A stretch of 64,000 nt of DNA, from the NCBI RefSeq assembly GCF_001894885.1, contig NZ_BCXB01000001.1, positions 186,001-250,000 of the forward strand, written 5' to 3'. The DNA comes from Rhodococcus marinonascens NBRC 14363 (GTDB taxonomy: Bacteria; Actinomycetota; Actinomycetes; Mycobacteriales; Mycobacteriaceae). The notes below the pieces were generated by a model that was given only the letters and a program-made list of their open reading frames with translations, had not been told where the DNA came from and did no database searches. Position numbers and translations under genes: made by a program. This document shows positions 8,995-18,337 of the stretch, one piece after another. Every line of letters starts with the position of its first letter. The stretch's first letter is position 1.

Positions 8995-10464
8995 ATGGCA
9001 AACAGTTCTGTTTCGGAGCAGGAGCAGGCGCCCGGCCGCAGATTCCTGGGGCAGCCGGTCGCGCTGGCGAACCTGTTCGGTATCGAAATGTGGGAACGGT
9101 TCTCGTTTTACGGGATGACCGCCATTCTCATCTACTACCTGTATTACCCGGTCTCCGATGGCGGTCTCGGTATTTCCCAGGCGGCGGCCACGAGTATCGT
9201 CGGTGCGTACGGCGGCACGGTGTACTTCTCGACGATCATCGGCGCCTGGGTGGCCGACCGACTGCTCGGATCCGAGCGCACTCTGTTCTACAGCGCTGTC
9301 CTTGTCATTCTCGGTCACGTGGCACTAGCTACATTGCCCGGCATAGGAGGTGTCGGTGTCGGACTGGTTCTGATCGCACTGGGCAGCGGGGCGGTCAAGG
9401 CGAACGCCACCTCCATGGTTGGCGGGCTGTACGCCGCAGGCGACGGCCGCCGCGACGCCGGGTACTCGATCTACTACATGGGGCTCAACATCGGCGTGTT
9501 GGTCGGTCCACTGCTGACCGGTCTGGTCAATGACGTAGCGGGCTTTCGCGTCGGATTTGCACTTGCCGCGCTCGGTATGGCCGTGGGACTGACCCAATAC
9601 GTGCTCTACCGCAAGCGGCTTTCGGGATTGGGCGACAAGGCCGCCAACCCACTTCCGAGGTCGAATTGGCTGCGGTATAACACAATTGGCCTGGGCGTCG
9701 TGGTCATTATCGTGGCGACGTCGGTGACGCATTTGCTTACTGCCGACAACATCTCCGACGTAGTGATCGTCTTGACGGTGCTGGCGACCATCGCGTATTT
9801 TTCAGTCTTCTTGTCCAGCAAGAAGATCACTGCGATCGAACGCAGCCGGATGGTCGCGTTCATCCCGATGTTCATCGTCAGCGCAGTGTTCTGGTCGTTG
9901 TTTCAGCAGCAGTTCACTGTTCTGGCGATCTATGCAGACCAGCGCCTCAACCGCAACGTGTTCGGTTGGGAGTTCCCGGCCGCATGGGTGCGGTCCATCA
10001 CCCCGGTGTTTCTCATCATCTTCGCGGGAGTGTTCGCAGCCATCTGGACCAGGCTAGGTCCACGTCAACCATCTACCCCGATCAAGTTTGCAGCCGGCAC
10101 CATTGTCACCGGTCTGGCGTTCATGGCATTTCTGATGTATGTCGGTGGCGGGCCGAATAGTGCTCCGCTTCTAGGCATTGCCTTCATATGCTTGTTGCTC
10201 ACCTTCGGCGAACTGCTCATCGCGCCGGTCGGACTGTCACTGGCCTCGAAACTGGCACCGACCGCGTTCCACACCCAAACAGTTGCCTTGTATTACCTTT
10301 CGATAGCCCTCGGCACCGCTGCAGCCGGCACCTTGGCGCAGTACTATGACGTCGACAACGAGGTCCCCTATTTCGCGACAGTCGGTGCCTTCTCGGTAGC
10401 GGTCGGAGTGATCACGGTACTGATCGCGCCATGGATCACCCGGATGATGCGCGGCGTGCTGTAG
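8995..10464 (+). CDS. Proton-dependent peptide transporter, POT/PTR family
   Basis: A 489-residue membrane protein with the POT signature EMWERFSFYG at residues 31-40 in the first helix and about 12-14 hydrophobic segments. POT proteins import di- and tripeptides with protons across the cytoplasmic membrane. It starts with ATG at 8995, about 100 bases after hutC in the same direction. The neighbourhood suggests, but does not prove, a role in supplying amino acids such as histidine from peptides. Confidence 0.9.
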   Translation: MANSSVSEQEQAPGRRFLGQPVALANLFGIEMWERFSFYGMTAILIYYLYYPVSDGGLGISQAAATSIVGAYGGTVYFSTIIGAWVADRLLGSERTLFYSAVLVILGHVALATLPGIGGVGVGLVLIALGSGAVKANATSMVGGLYAAGDGRRDAGYSIYYMGLNIGVLVGPLLTGLVNDVAGFRVGFALAALGMAVGLTQYVLYRKRLSGLGDKAANPLPRSNWLRYNTIGLGVVVIIVATSVTHLLTADNISDVVIVLTVLATIAYFSVFLSSKKITAIERSRMVAFIPMFIVSAVFWSLFQQQFTVLAIYADQRLNRNVFGWEFPAAWVRSITPVFLIIFAGVFAAIWTRLGPRQPSTPIKFAAGTIVTGLAFMAFLMYVGGGPNSAPLLGIAFICLLLTFGELLIAPVGLSLASKLAPTAFHTQTVALYYLSIALGTAAAGTLAQYYDVDNEVPYFATVGAFSVAVGVITVLIAPWITRMMRGVL

Positions 10465-10572
10465 ACCCTTACCGGTGTCCGGACAGACCAAGTCGCGAGG
10501 CATCGCCGCCCGAGTGTCGGCGCATCGAAGTGGGGGGCCGGAAGTGGGGGCCGTCGAAGTGAGGGACCACCC

Positions 10573-11079
10573 ATGTTGAATATCGAGTTGGCCGGCGACG
10601 AAGACGCCGCCGCTATCTTGGCTCTGCGGCACGGCGCAACGGACTGGCTCGCCGAGCGTGGGATACGGCAGTGGGACCGCAGTGAGATGCCGATGTCGAC
10701 AGTGCTCGAGCACGTACGACGACGCGAGTATTACGTTGTCAGTCGGGAACCGGGTGGGCCCGTGCTGGGTGCACTTCGTCTCGTGTGGTCGGATCTAGAT
10801 ATCTGGGGCCACCAGGAAGAATTCTCCGGTTACGTGCATGGTTTAGTCATCGACCGGTCCCAAGCCGGTACAAAACTTGGTTCGCAGTTGCTCGAATGGG
10901 CCGCCGGACGAGCCCGTAACGCCGGTGCGGCGCTACTACGTCTGGACTGCACTGAACACAACATGGCCCTGCGCGACTACTATGCGCGAGCCGGATTCGT
11001 CGAGGTCGGACGACGCGACTTCGGCACCGTTTGGTACAGCTTGATCCTACTCGAGCGCCGAATAGCGAGCGATCTCTGA
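10573..11079 (+). CDS. GNAT-family N-acetyltransferase
   Basis: A 168-residue GNAT protein. The acetyl-CoA-binding motif A region is visible around residues 93-115 (GLVIDRSQAGTKLGSQLLEW), followed by CTEHNMALRDYYARAGFVEV, the typical C-terminal strand-helix. The acceptor substrate cannot be told. The ATG at 10573 follows a purine-rich GTGAGGGACCACCC. The short gap before it (10465-10572) has repeated GAAGTGGGGG-like runs but no gene. Confidence 0.85.
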   Translation: MLNIELAGDEDAAAILALRHGATDWLAERGIRQWDRSEMPMSTVLEHVRRREYYVVSREPGGPVLGALRLVWSDLDIWGHQEEFSGYVHGLVIDRSQAGTKLGSQLLEWAAGRARNAGAALLRLDCTEHNMALRDYYARAGFVEVGRRDFGTVWYSLILLERRIASDL

Positions 11080-11181
11080 CGGAATTCGCAGTGCTGGAAA
11101 CCAACCGTGTTCGGCACGTCGGTCGAGCACCTCGATACTTCTCGATCGTTGGCGACCGGGGCCGCATCGGCGAGGAGGGCC

Positions 11182-12228
11182 CTACCCGCCACCTTCGATG
11201 CGGGCGCCGACAGCGTGCAGGACGATGATGCTCGGACCCCACGGCACCACTTCGGCCACTGACTGTTCGAGGTCGGAGACTGGTGGTAGGTTTCGTGGCC
11301 CCAGCACTTCGATGACGGCGGTATTGCCTTGCCACGTGACAGATCCGACTACGGCGTCGGGAGTGTCGTCCAACCATTCTTGGGCCGAGTTGCGGATGTC
11401 GTCGGCCCACACCGAGGCCAGTGAGTTCAAGACCATGGGAATAGCGACGACGACCAACGCTGCACCCAGTACGGCGTAGATTCGGCCGCGTCGAGTGGAG
11501 GCGGTGGAGTTGGATTCGCGGGCATAGCCGGCGACCGCGAACACCACGGTCGATGTGATCACCATCGCGACCACATTGGACGCAAAGAGCACCAGGGCGC
11601 CGGCGGCCAGCGAGGGTGCGCCCGATCCGAGGCAGACTCCTATCACCGCGAGCGGGGGCACGAGAGAAATCGCGATGGCCACCCCTGGCAGTACGTCACC
11701 GACATCGCGCCGCGTGATGGCGATCGCCCCGGCCAACCCGGTGGCTATCGCAGCCGCGAGATCGTTCAAGGTCGGCGAGGTCCGGCCGGTGACTTGTGAG
11801 TTGGTCAGCACATTCGTGGGGTTGGGCAGCACCTGTGAGAAGACGAAACCCACGGCCGCGACCAGAACGAGGCCAGCCAGAACGTACAGGATGTTGCGGA
11901 CCACCGGTCGGCCTCGGCCGGTGACGATGCCGAGACCGATCCCCAGAATCGGTGTCGACAACGGGGCGATGATCATCGCCCCGATCACGGTCGCAGTCGA
12001 ATCTCCCACGACGCCGGCCGCAGCGATCACCCCGGAGAGTGTGAGCATGATCCAGAAACCGGACCGCTTCGCCCTCCTATCGCCTGTGTCGAGATCCAGG
12101 CGATCCTCGAGTTCTGCCAAACTCCGTCGTTGACTGTCCGGAACAAGAGCGAGGAGCATCATGGTCCTTTCGGCCGGGCCAGAGGGTCTCCCGTCACCGT
12201 AAACCCTCGTCGGATCGAATCGGCGCAT
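11182..12228 (-). CDS. DUF389 integral membrane protein
   Basis: A 348-residue protein with a short cytoplasmic N-terminus and about six to eight hydrophobic segments between residues 55 and 240. It includes the family-typical segments VVGDSTATVIGAMIIAPLST and RDVGDVLPGVAIAISLVPPL. DUF389 proteins are widespread bacterial membrane proteins of unknown function. The start is ATG at 12228; an ATG at residue 23 (MMLLALVPD) is a possible shorter start. It is divergent from the ABC exporter genes to the right. Confidence 0.85.
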   Translation of the reverse strand: MRRFDPTRVYGDGRPSGPAERTMMLLALVPDSQRRSLAELEDRLDLDTGDRRAKRSGFWIMLTLSGVIAAAGVVGDSTATVIGAMIIAPLSTPILGIGLGIVTGRGRPVVRNILYVLAGLVLVAAVGFVFSQVLPNPTNVLTNSQVTGRTSPTLNDLAAAIATGLAGAIAITRRDVGDVLPGVAIAISLVPPLAVIGVCLGSGAPSLAAGALVLFASNVVAMVITSTVVFAVAGYARESNSTASTRRGRIYAVLGAALVVVAIPMVLNSLASVWADDIRNSAQEWLDDTPDAVVGSVTWQGNTAVIEVLGPRNLPPVSDLEQSVAEVVPWGPSIIVLHAVGARIEGGG

Positions 12229-12294
12229 TACAGACGCGACGATTGCGGTGCGCCAACGGCAGAAGACTCACCCTGCCGGGGTGATGTTCTGGTG

Positions 12295-12308
12295 TGAACA
12301 ACTGTTCA
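12295..12308. promoter_or_regulatory. Palindromic operator overlapping the ABC exporter promoter
   Basis: A perfect 6-bp inverted repeat with a 2-nt centre, TGAACAACTGTTCA, lies 11 bases before the ATG at 12320. The overlapping CAATAAT at 12307-12313 resembles a -10 box, which would put transcription start at or next to the ATG. The size and symmetry fit a TetR-family operator, but no regulator gene is adjacent in this window. Confidence 0.45.
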
Positions 12309-12319
12309 ATAATCCCCAT

Positions 12320-13258
12320 ATGGGTCCAGTTGATGTGAGGGCGTCAGGGTCCGTCATCGACGTTGCGGGACTCACCCGCCGATTCGGGTCCCGCCGGGGT
12401 GTGACCGACCTCGATTTCACAATTGGTGCAGGTGAAGTGTTCGGGTTCCTCGGGCCCAACGGTGCCGGCAAGTCGACCACGATCCGACTGCTGCTCGGCT
12501 TGTATCGGGCCGACTCCGGAACCATGACGGTGCTCGGACACGATCCCGTGCGTGAAAGTGTGCACATCCACCGGCGCGTGGGCTATCTGCCCGGCGAGGT
12601 CGCGCTCTACCCGCTGCTGACCGGGCGCAGGCATCTCGATGCTGCCGCACGGATACGCGGACTTACGGATCTGTCGTACCGGGACGAGTTGGTCGAACGG
12701 TTCGGTGCCGAACTCGATGCCCCGGTGCGCACCCTGTCCAAAGGCAATCGGCAGAAGATCGGTCTGGTGCTGGCTTTCATGCACAAACCGGAACTGCTGA
12801 TCCTCGACGAGCCGACCTCGGGGCTCGACCCCCTGCTCCAGCGGGAATTCGTACGTCTGGTCCGGGAAACCGTCGCAGAGGGTCGCACGGTGTTCTTGTC
12901 CTCGCACGAACTCGACGAGGTGCAGCGACTGGCCGACCGGGTGGCGATCATCAAGGAGGGACGGCTCGTCGTCACCGACACCGTCGAGCAGCTGCGGCGC
13001 AACGCGCCCCGCACGGTCGAACTTCGCTTCGACCACGACGTCGATACCCGGGCCCTGTCACGCCTCGACGGAATTCGAGTCGTCACCGACCTGGACGGCC
13101 GAGTCACCCTCGCAGTCACCGGGCCGATTGCTCCATTGCTGCGAGTGGCCGCCGACCTCGAGCCCGTGGACATGACCGCCCACGGCGCCGACCTCGACGA
13201 GCTGTTCCTGAACTACTACCGCCAGGAACCGCACGGGGAGGCCACCGATGCTCACTGA
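12320..13258 (+). CDS. ABC transporter ATP-binding protein (ABC-2 exporter)
   Basis: About 312 residues with Walker A GPNGAGKST at residues 45-53, an LSKGN signature at 139-143 (the usual variant in drug/antibiotic exporters) and Walker B LLILDEPTSGLD ending at 170. A C-terminal regulatory extension follows. It energises the permease encoded immediately downstream, whose start overlaps the last 11 bases of this gene. The ATG at 12320 is chosen over an upstream GTG because the family begins here and a palindrome occupies the DNA just before. Likely exports a drug or lipid-like compound. Confidence 0.9.
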   Translation: MGPVDVRASGSVIDVAGLTRRFGSRRGVTDLDFTIGAGEVFGFLGPNGAGKSTTIRLLLGLYRADSGTMTVLGHDPVRESVHIHRRVGYLPGEVALYPLLTGRRHLDAAARIRGLTDLSYRDELVERFGAELDAPVRTLSKGNRQKIGLVLAFMHKPELLILDEPTSGLDPLLQREFVRLVRETVAEGRTVFLSSHELDEVQRLADRVAIIKEGRLVVTDTVEQLRRNAPRTVELRFDHDVDTRALSRLDGIRVVTDLDGRVTLAVTGPIAPLLRVAADLEPVDMTAHGADLDELFLNYYRQEPHGEATDAH

Positions 13259-14036
13259 GCTTGTCAGACTGGACCTGCGGCTGCGTCGACGATCGTTGAT
13301 CGGCTATGCGCTGGGAATGGCGGTATATACGTTCGTCATCATCGCGCTCTATCCCGCCTTCAAAGACGATGCGGGACTGAACGAATTCACCGAAGGAAAC
13401 TCCACGATGGCCGCCCTGTTCGGCATCAGCGGCTCGTTGACCAGCTCGTCCGGGTGGCTCAACGCCAATCTGTACGCCAACTTCCTTCCTTTGGTGATAC
13501 TGCTCCTGGGCATCGGATACGGGGCGTCGTGCCTGGCTGGGCAGGACGAGGACGGCACCCTCGGGGTCATAGCCGCGATGCCGATCTCTCGGCGCCGAAT
13601 CGTCGGCCAAAAATTCGGTGCCCTCTGCCTGATCGGGATCCCGGTTGCACTGTCGACCGCCGTACTGGTCACGTTGGGCCGTGGTTTCGAGTTGACGGTC
13701 GACCTCGGGCATCTGGCAGGGATCACACTTGGTGTTCTCCTGTTGGGCGTCGGCTTCGGCGCGCTTGCCATGCTGGTCGGTGCGCTGACCGGAAGCCGCG
13801 GGTTGGCATTAGGAATCTCCTCGGCTGTCGCCGCGGCCTCCTATCTGATCAGTTCGCTTGCCCCCGTGGTGGATTGGATCAGCCCGGCACGTTATGCGTC
13901 GCTATTCTATTACGCGGTCGCTGACAGCCAACTCGAGAACGGGCTGCGCGTGTCCTCGGCCGCGGTGTTGATTGCGGTTGCACTGGCGTTATTTGCTGCC
14001 ACTGTTTACGCCTTCGACCGACTCGACGTGCACTGA
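13248..14036 (+). CDS. ABC-2 type transporter permease
   Basis: A 262-residue membrane protein with about six transmembrane segments, starting MLTELVRLDLRLRRRSLIGY. The order, a charged N-terminus, a first hydrophobic segment, an extracytoplasmic stretch, then paired segments, is typical of ABC-2 permeases. Its ATG lies inside the end of the ATPase gene, so the two are co-translated and form one exporter. Substrate unknown. Confidence 0.88.
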   Translation: MLTELVRLDLRLRRRSLIGYALGMAVYTFVIIALYPAFKDDAGLNEFTEGNSTMAALFGISGSLTSSSGWLNANLYANFLPLVILLLGIGYGASCLAGQDEDGTLGVIAAMPISRRRIVGQKFGALCLIGIPVALSTAVLVTLGRGFELTVDLGHLAGITLGVLLLGVGFGALAMLVGALTGSRGLALGISSAVAAASYLISSLAPVVDWISPARYASLFYYAVADSQLENGLRVSSAAVLIAVALALFAATVYAFDRLDVH

Positions 14037-14320
14037 ATCACAGTTGTGGCCGAGCGTTTACCGATCCGGCGAACAGGTCTCGTCCCTGCACACGGGGAGA
14101 ATTCCGGGTCGGCCTATAATTCTCACGCCTCGCAGATCGGCGACGTGAGCGGGAGTTGTTCGCGGTGTCATCGTGTGCCATAGGCACGTAATCCCACTCT
14201 CCTATGTTTGGTCCCGATCGCCAGAGATCCCCTGCGCCCACCATTCGACTGTGTCCACCGTTCGTCGTCGACGAAGTCCGGATCGGGACGGCACGGCTCG
14301 CCAGACAGAGAGGACCGCTG

Positions 14321-15787
14321 ATGACTGCAACCGCAGAAGCCATCGTGAAGACAGACGTACCGGACTTCGAGTATCAGAGACGGGGACGGTGGCTCGACCA
14401 CTGGAAGCCCGAGGATGAGCGATTCTGGGTATCCGGCGGCAAGAAGACGGCCTGGAAGAATCTGCTGCTGTCGGTGTTCTCCGAGCATCTGGGTTTCAAT
14501 GTCTGGGTCATCTGGACCATCGTCGTCACCAACATGGGCAACGCCGGGTTCGCGTTCATGCAGGGCCCGCAGGCGCTGAACAACGCACTGCTGCTGACTT
14601 CGGTGCCGGTGCTGGTCGGGGCGGCGCTGCGGGTGCCCTACACCTTCGCGATCCCGAAGTTCGGGGGCCGTGCGTTCACCGCGTTCAGTGCATCCATGCT
14701 GCTGATTCCGTGTCTGGGGTTGGCGTTGTTCATCAACCGCCCCGACACCTCGATGGGTGTGTTCGTGGTGCTGGCCGCTCTGGCCGGCTTCGGAGGTGGC
14801 AACTTCTCGTCTTCGATGGCGAACATATCTTTCTTCTTCCCCGAGGGGAAGAAGGGAACCGCGCTCGGGATCAATGCCGCCGGCGGCAATCTCGGCGTCG
14901 CGGTGACTCAACTCGCGTTGCCGCTGGTGGTCGCGCTGGGTACGACGATCGTTTCGAAGTCGCCGGAAGGCTACCGACTGGGGCTGACATTGGCTGCACT
15001 GATGTGGGTGCCATTCATCGTGATTGCTGCCGCCGGCGCTCTGCTGTTCATGGACAGCATCACCAGCGCCAAACCTGATGGTCAGTCATACAAGCTTGCG
15101 ATGACCAACAAGCACAACTGGGTGATGGCGTTCCTCTATGTCGGCACGTTCGGGTCGTTCATCGGCTTCTCGTTTGCCTTCCCGACCCTGATCAAGGCTA
15201 ACTTCCCCGAACTCGAAGACGTCGGACTGCTCGTCGCTCTAGGCAACCTCGCGTTCCTCGGGGCTCTGGTGGGCTCGTTCACAAGACCATTCGGTGGCTG
15301 GCTTGCGGACCGAATGGGTGGCGCGAGGATTACGTTCACCGTGTTCGTCAGTCAGGCCGTAGGTATTGCGCTGATCATGGTCGCCCTCGAGATGCACAGT
15401 TTCCCGCTCTATCTGGTTGCCTTCCTGGCTCTGTTCATCCTGACCGGGATCGGCAACGGTTCGACCTACCGAATGATTCCTATGATCTTTAGCGCCCAGT
15501 CCAAGAAGCGGGCCGCAGAGATCGGGCAGGATCCAACGGAAGCCGCGGCGTCGGCGAAGCGGCAGGCAGGTGCGGCTCTCGGAGTGGTCGGTGCGGTCGG
15601 CGCCTTTGGTGGATTCCTGCTGCAACAGGCCCTGCGCCTGTCCAATATCCACTTGGGCAGTATGACGCCCGCGTTCAGCGCCTACGCAGCACTGTTTCTG
15701 GTGATGGGCGGCGTGACCTGGTGGTTCTACCTGCGTTCGGAGTTCGCAGTGCAGCGGATGCCGTCGCTGGCATACGCGAACGTGTAA
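14321..15787 (+). CDS. narK: NarK-type nitrate/nitrite transporter (MFS)
   Basis: A 488-residue major-facilitator protein with 12 predicted helices. It resembles NarK nitrate/nitrite transporters in its N-terminus (WKPEDERFWVSGGKKTAWKN), the glycine-rich segment GFGGGNFSSSMANISFFFPE, and PFGGWLADRMGG later. The ATG at 14321 is chosen for the AGAGAGGA just upstream; the frame is open further left without homology. No nitrate or nitrite reductase gene is nearby, so whether it serves assimilation or respiration cannot be told. Confidence 0.88.
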   Translation: MTATAEAIVKTDVPDFEYQRRGRWLDHWKPEDERFWVSGGKKTAWKNLLLSVFSEHLGFNVWVIWTIVVTNMGNAGFAFMQGPQALNNALLLTSVPVLVGAALRVPYTFAIPKFGGRAFTAFSASMLLIPCLGLALFINRPDTSMGVFVVLAALAGFGGGNFSSSMANISFFFPEGKKGTALGINAAGGNLGVAVTQLALPLVVALGTTIVSKSPEGYRLGLTLAALMWVPFIVIAAAGALLFMDSITSAKPDGQSYKLAMTNKHNWVMAFLYVGTFGSFIGFSFAFPTLIKANFPELEDVGLLVALGNLAFLGALVGSFTRPFGGWLADRMGGARITFTVFVSQAVGIALIMVALEMHSFPLYLVAFLALFILTGIGNGSTYRMIPMIFSAQSKKRAAEIGQDPTEAAASAKRQAGAALGVVGAVGAFGGFLLQQALRLSNIHLGSMTPAFSAYAALFLVMGGVTWWFYLRSEFAVQRMPSLAYANV

Positions 15788-15851
15788 TAGTCGCGCGTTG
15801 GTCTTGGCCGGCGCCGACGTGCTCGGGGAGATGGTGCGCGGCCTGGACGAT

Positions 15852-17177
15852 TCAGGTCGCGTCCCTGTCTCGGGCCTCGGAGTACACGTCGGGAATTCCG
15901 TCGTGGTCCTGGTCGAGCGTCTCCTGCTCGGCGATCAGCCGGTAGGCGCGATTGCGGATCCGCAACACGATGGCGGCGAGAATCGCGGCAATCACCGATC
16001 CGAACAGCACGCCGATCTTGACGTGGTCGTCGCGCACACCGCCCCCACCATAGGCAAGCTCCCCGATCAACAACGACACGGTGAACCCGATCCCGGCCAG
16101 CATTGCGACCCCTAGGATGTCGATCCACCGCAGCCCAGAATCGAGTGTCGCCCGAGTGAATCGGGACATCACGAAGGTGGTGCCGAAGATTCCGAAGGTT
16201 TTCCCCAGTACAAGGCCAGCGACGATGCCGAGAGTGATCGGGTCCACCAAGGCGTCCTGTAACCCGCTGACCCCGCCAATAGTGACCCCGGCGGCGAAGA
16301 ACGCGAAGACGGGCACCGCAAACCCGGCGGAGAGGGGGCGGATCCGGTGTTCGAAGTGCTCAGCCAACCCCGGCCCAGCATCGGGCCCGCCCGCAGCCTT
16401 GCTCCGGATGACGGGAACAGTGAAGCCCAGGAGCACGCCCGCGACGGTGGCGTGTACGCCGGACTCATGCACGAGCGCCCACGTGGCTGCGGCAAGCGGA
16501 AGCAATATCCACCACGAACGGATCCTCAACTGCACGGCAAAGGCGAAAGCGGCCAACGGAACCAGTGCTGCCATCAGCGGCAGCACCGACAAGTCGTCGG
16601 TGTAGAAGATGGCGATAATCGTGATGGCGAGTAGATCGTCCACCACCGCCAGAGTCAGCAGGAAGATACGCAGTGTCGAGGGCAGATGGGTGCTGATGAC
16701 AGCCAGGACCGCGAGGGCGAACGCGATATCGGTGGCCGTCGGAATCGCCCACCCCTGCAGGGCGCCGTCACCGGTGCGAACGTTGACCAGGACGAAGAAC
16801 AGCGCAGGTAGTGCCATCCCGCCGAGTGCCGCTGCGATCGGCAGCGCCGCCCTCGCCGGATCGCGCAGATCCCCGGCCACGAACTCCCGCTTGAGTTCCA
16901 GGCCCACGACGAAGAAGAAGATCGCCAGCAGTCCGTCCGCCGCCCACGTCGACAGGGACAGATCCAGATGCAGCGCGGAGGGGCCGATCGTCAAATTCCC
17001 GAGGGTGCTGTACGCGTCTTTCCACGGGGAGTTTGCCCACACCAGAGCGGCGACGGACGCCAACAGCAAGAGTGCGCCACCGACCGTCTCCTTGCGCAGG
17101 ATCTCGCCGATGCGGGAGGCTTCCGCCCACGATCCGCGAGGGAACAGGGGAGTTCGTGCAGTTGGCGAAGTGCTCAC
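15852..17177 (-). CDS. nhaA: Na+/H+ antiporter NhaA
   Basis: A 441-residue NhaA-type antiporter. The paired ion-binding aspartates are present in [13 protein letters not shown] (D180, D181), with the upstream [13 protein letters not shown] aspartate (D150) equivalent to E. coli D133. About 11-12 hydrophobic helices are seen and the C-terminal tail is polar ([19 protein letters not shown]). The GTG at 17177 is chosen because a purine-rich GAAAGAA precedes it. It exchanges sodium for protons across the cytoplasmic membrane and is convergent with narK. Confidence 0.93.
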   Translation of the reverse strand: MSTSPTARTPLFPRGSWAEASRIGEILRKETVGGALLLLASVAALVWANSPWKDAYSTLGNLTIGPSALHLDLSLSTWAADGLLAIFFFVVGLELKREFVAGDLRDPARAALPIAAALGGMALPALFFVLVNVRTGDGALQGWAIPTATDIAFALAVLAVISTHLPSTLRIFLLTLAVVDDLLAITIIAIFYTDDLSVLPLMAALVPLAAFAFAVQLRIRSWWILLPLAAATWALVHESGVHATVAGVLLGFTVPVIRSKAAGGPDAGPGLAEHFEHRIRPLSAGFAVPVFAFFAAGVTIGGVSGLQDALVDPITLGIVAGLVLGKTFGIFGTTFVMSRFTRATLDSGLRWIDILGVAMLAGIGFTVSLLIGELAYGGGGVRDDHVKIGVLFGSVIAAILAAIVLRIRNRAYRLIAEQETLDQDHDGIPDVYSEARDRDAT

Positions 17178-17958
17178 AAAGATTCTTTCTGTGCGGGAGG
17201 CATAGACGCGACCAGTTCTGCGATTCCGGTCGGTGTTCCCGGCACCGCAACATGACCGCAACGCGGGAGGCTACGGGTGTCTAACCCGTGTAGCAACCGC
17301 ATCCGCCAGGTCTGCAGTGGGTGTGACGAGCAGACGGGACAGCAGTGCCGGGCGGACGTGCTGTACCAGGCAACCGGACCAGCATAACCAACCGCCCCGG
17401 CCGGTCCGGTGCGTGGTTGGGTGAGTGCCTCGCGCCGTCGTCCTCGATGCGCCCGGCGGACGGGAAGGCTGTCCACGGTGTCGTGGAAAATCCCACGTGA
17501 GGCTACAGGAAACCCAGTCATGTACGGCACCTCACCATCGATCGCGATGCGTGGAAGCAGGGTCGCCGACCGGCTGTGACAGAGTGCTCCGTGATGCGCA
17601 TCACGAGGTCCCCATTTCGTCAGGCCCCCACCTTCGGGCCATAGAAATTTGCCGACCAGACTTCCCGGCGCGCATCTCCACTCTATCGCGGCCCACCCGA
17701 CATCCCCGAGCCTCCAAAATCGAAGGTCTTGGTGAGCGGGTGTCGGTCGGATGTCAGGTACGCACGCTGCGTGCATCGCCGGACTCCGACCCGAGTCCTC
17801 GGTGCGGTCGCGCAGAGCTTCTTCCAATCAAATTGGACACGTTGCTGATTCGTCAAGGGTGGTCTAGGCCCGCTATAGGGAGCCGGTCCGCGCGCGCTTT
17901 CCGCTCGGGTCAGGTCAGATACCCGCCCGCGACCGGGGAGCCGCGCTATCGTCGAATC
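17178..17958. other. Gene-poor stretch upstream of nhaA
   Basis: About 780 bases without a convincing gene. Long open frames cross it on both strands, but their translations are low-complexity, arginine-rich and without recognisable domains. A short imperfect hairpin lies at about 17270-17294 (CTACGGGT ... ACCCGTGTAG), near the nhaA promoter side. No tRNA or known riboswitch was recognised. Confidence 0.5.
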
Positions 17959-18240
17959 ATGTGCCGAAACATCACCGAGCTGCGCGGACTCGAGCCGACG
18001 GCCACTGCGGAGGAGATCGCGGCGGCGGCGCGTCAATACGTTCGCAAGGTCAGCGGAATCCAGAAGTTATCCGATGCCAGCCGTGAGCCTTTCGAAGAGG
18101 CGGTAGCAGTTGTGACCGAGGCCACCAGGAAGCTGCTCTCCGAGCTGCCGCCGCGGAAGCAGCCGCCGCAGACGGTACCCCCGCTGCGGCGGCCGGAGGT
18201 CCGGGCGCGCATCGCGGCGAAGGCCGCGTCGTCTGGCTGA
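17959..18240 (+). CDS. DUF2277 family small protein
   Basis: A 93-residue protein beginning MCRNITELRGLEPTATAEEI and containing AARQYVRKVSG, the hallmark of the DUF2277 family, whose function is unknown. The ATG at 17959 matches the conserved family start although the frame is open well upstream. The last residues (about AAKAASSG) are encoded inside the first unit of a 29-bp tandem repeat, so the C-terminus may have been altered by repeat expansion. It is convergent with ipdC. Confidence 0.85.
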   Translation: MCRNITELRGLEPTATAEEIAAAARQYVRKVSGIQKLSDASREPFEEAVAVVTEATRKLLSELPPRKQPPQTVPPLRRPEVRARIAAKAASSG

Positions 18241-18337
18241 GCGCGGCGAAGGCCGCGTCGTCTGGCTGAGTGCGGCGAAGGCCGCGTCGTCAAGCTGAGT
18301 GCGGCGAAGGCTGCGTCATCAAGCTGAGCGCGGCGAT
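18214..18337. repeat. 29-bp tandem repeat, four units plus a partial
   Basis: The core GCGGCGAAGGCCGC recurs at 18214, 18243, 18272 and 18301, with a truncated GCGGCGA at 18330, each exactly 29 bases apart. Units differ by a few substitutions towards the right. Each core contains a GCGGC/GCCGC hairpin with a GAAG loop. The array covers the end of the DUF2277 gene, the gap, and the last codons of ipdC, where it encodes the terminal SLMTQPSPHSA. As 29 is not a multiple of 3, copies fall in different frames. Confidence 0.9.

Noticed and set aside
17178-17958. Possible tRNA, riboswitch or sodium-responsive leader upstream of nhaA
   Set aside because: Only one short imperfect hairpin was found; no cloverleaf or recognised motif.
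17425-18240. 271-residue extended version of the DUF2277 protein
   Set aside because: The family starts MCRNI; the upstream part has no homology and low-complexity composition.
18214-18337. CRISPR array
   Set aside because: Repeats are contiguous without spacers and overlap coding ends; it is a tandem repeat.
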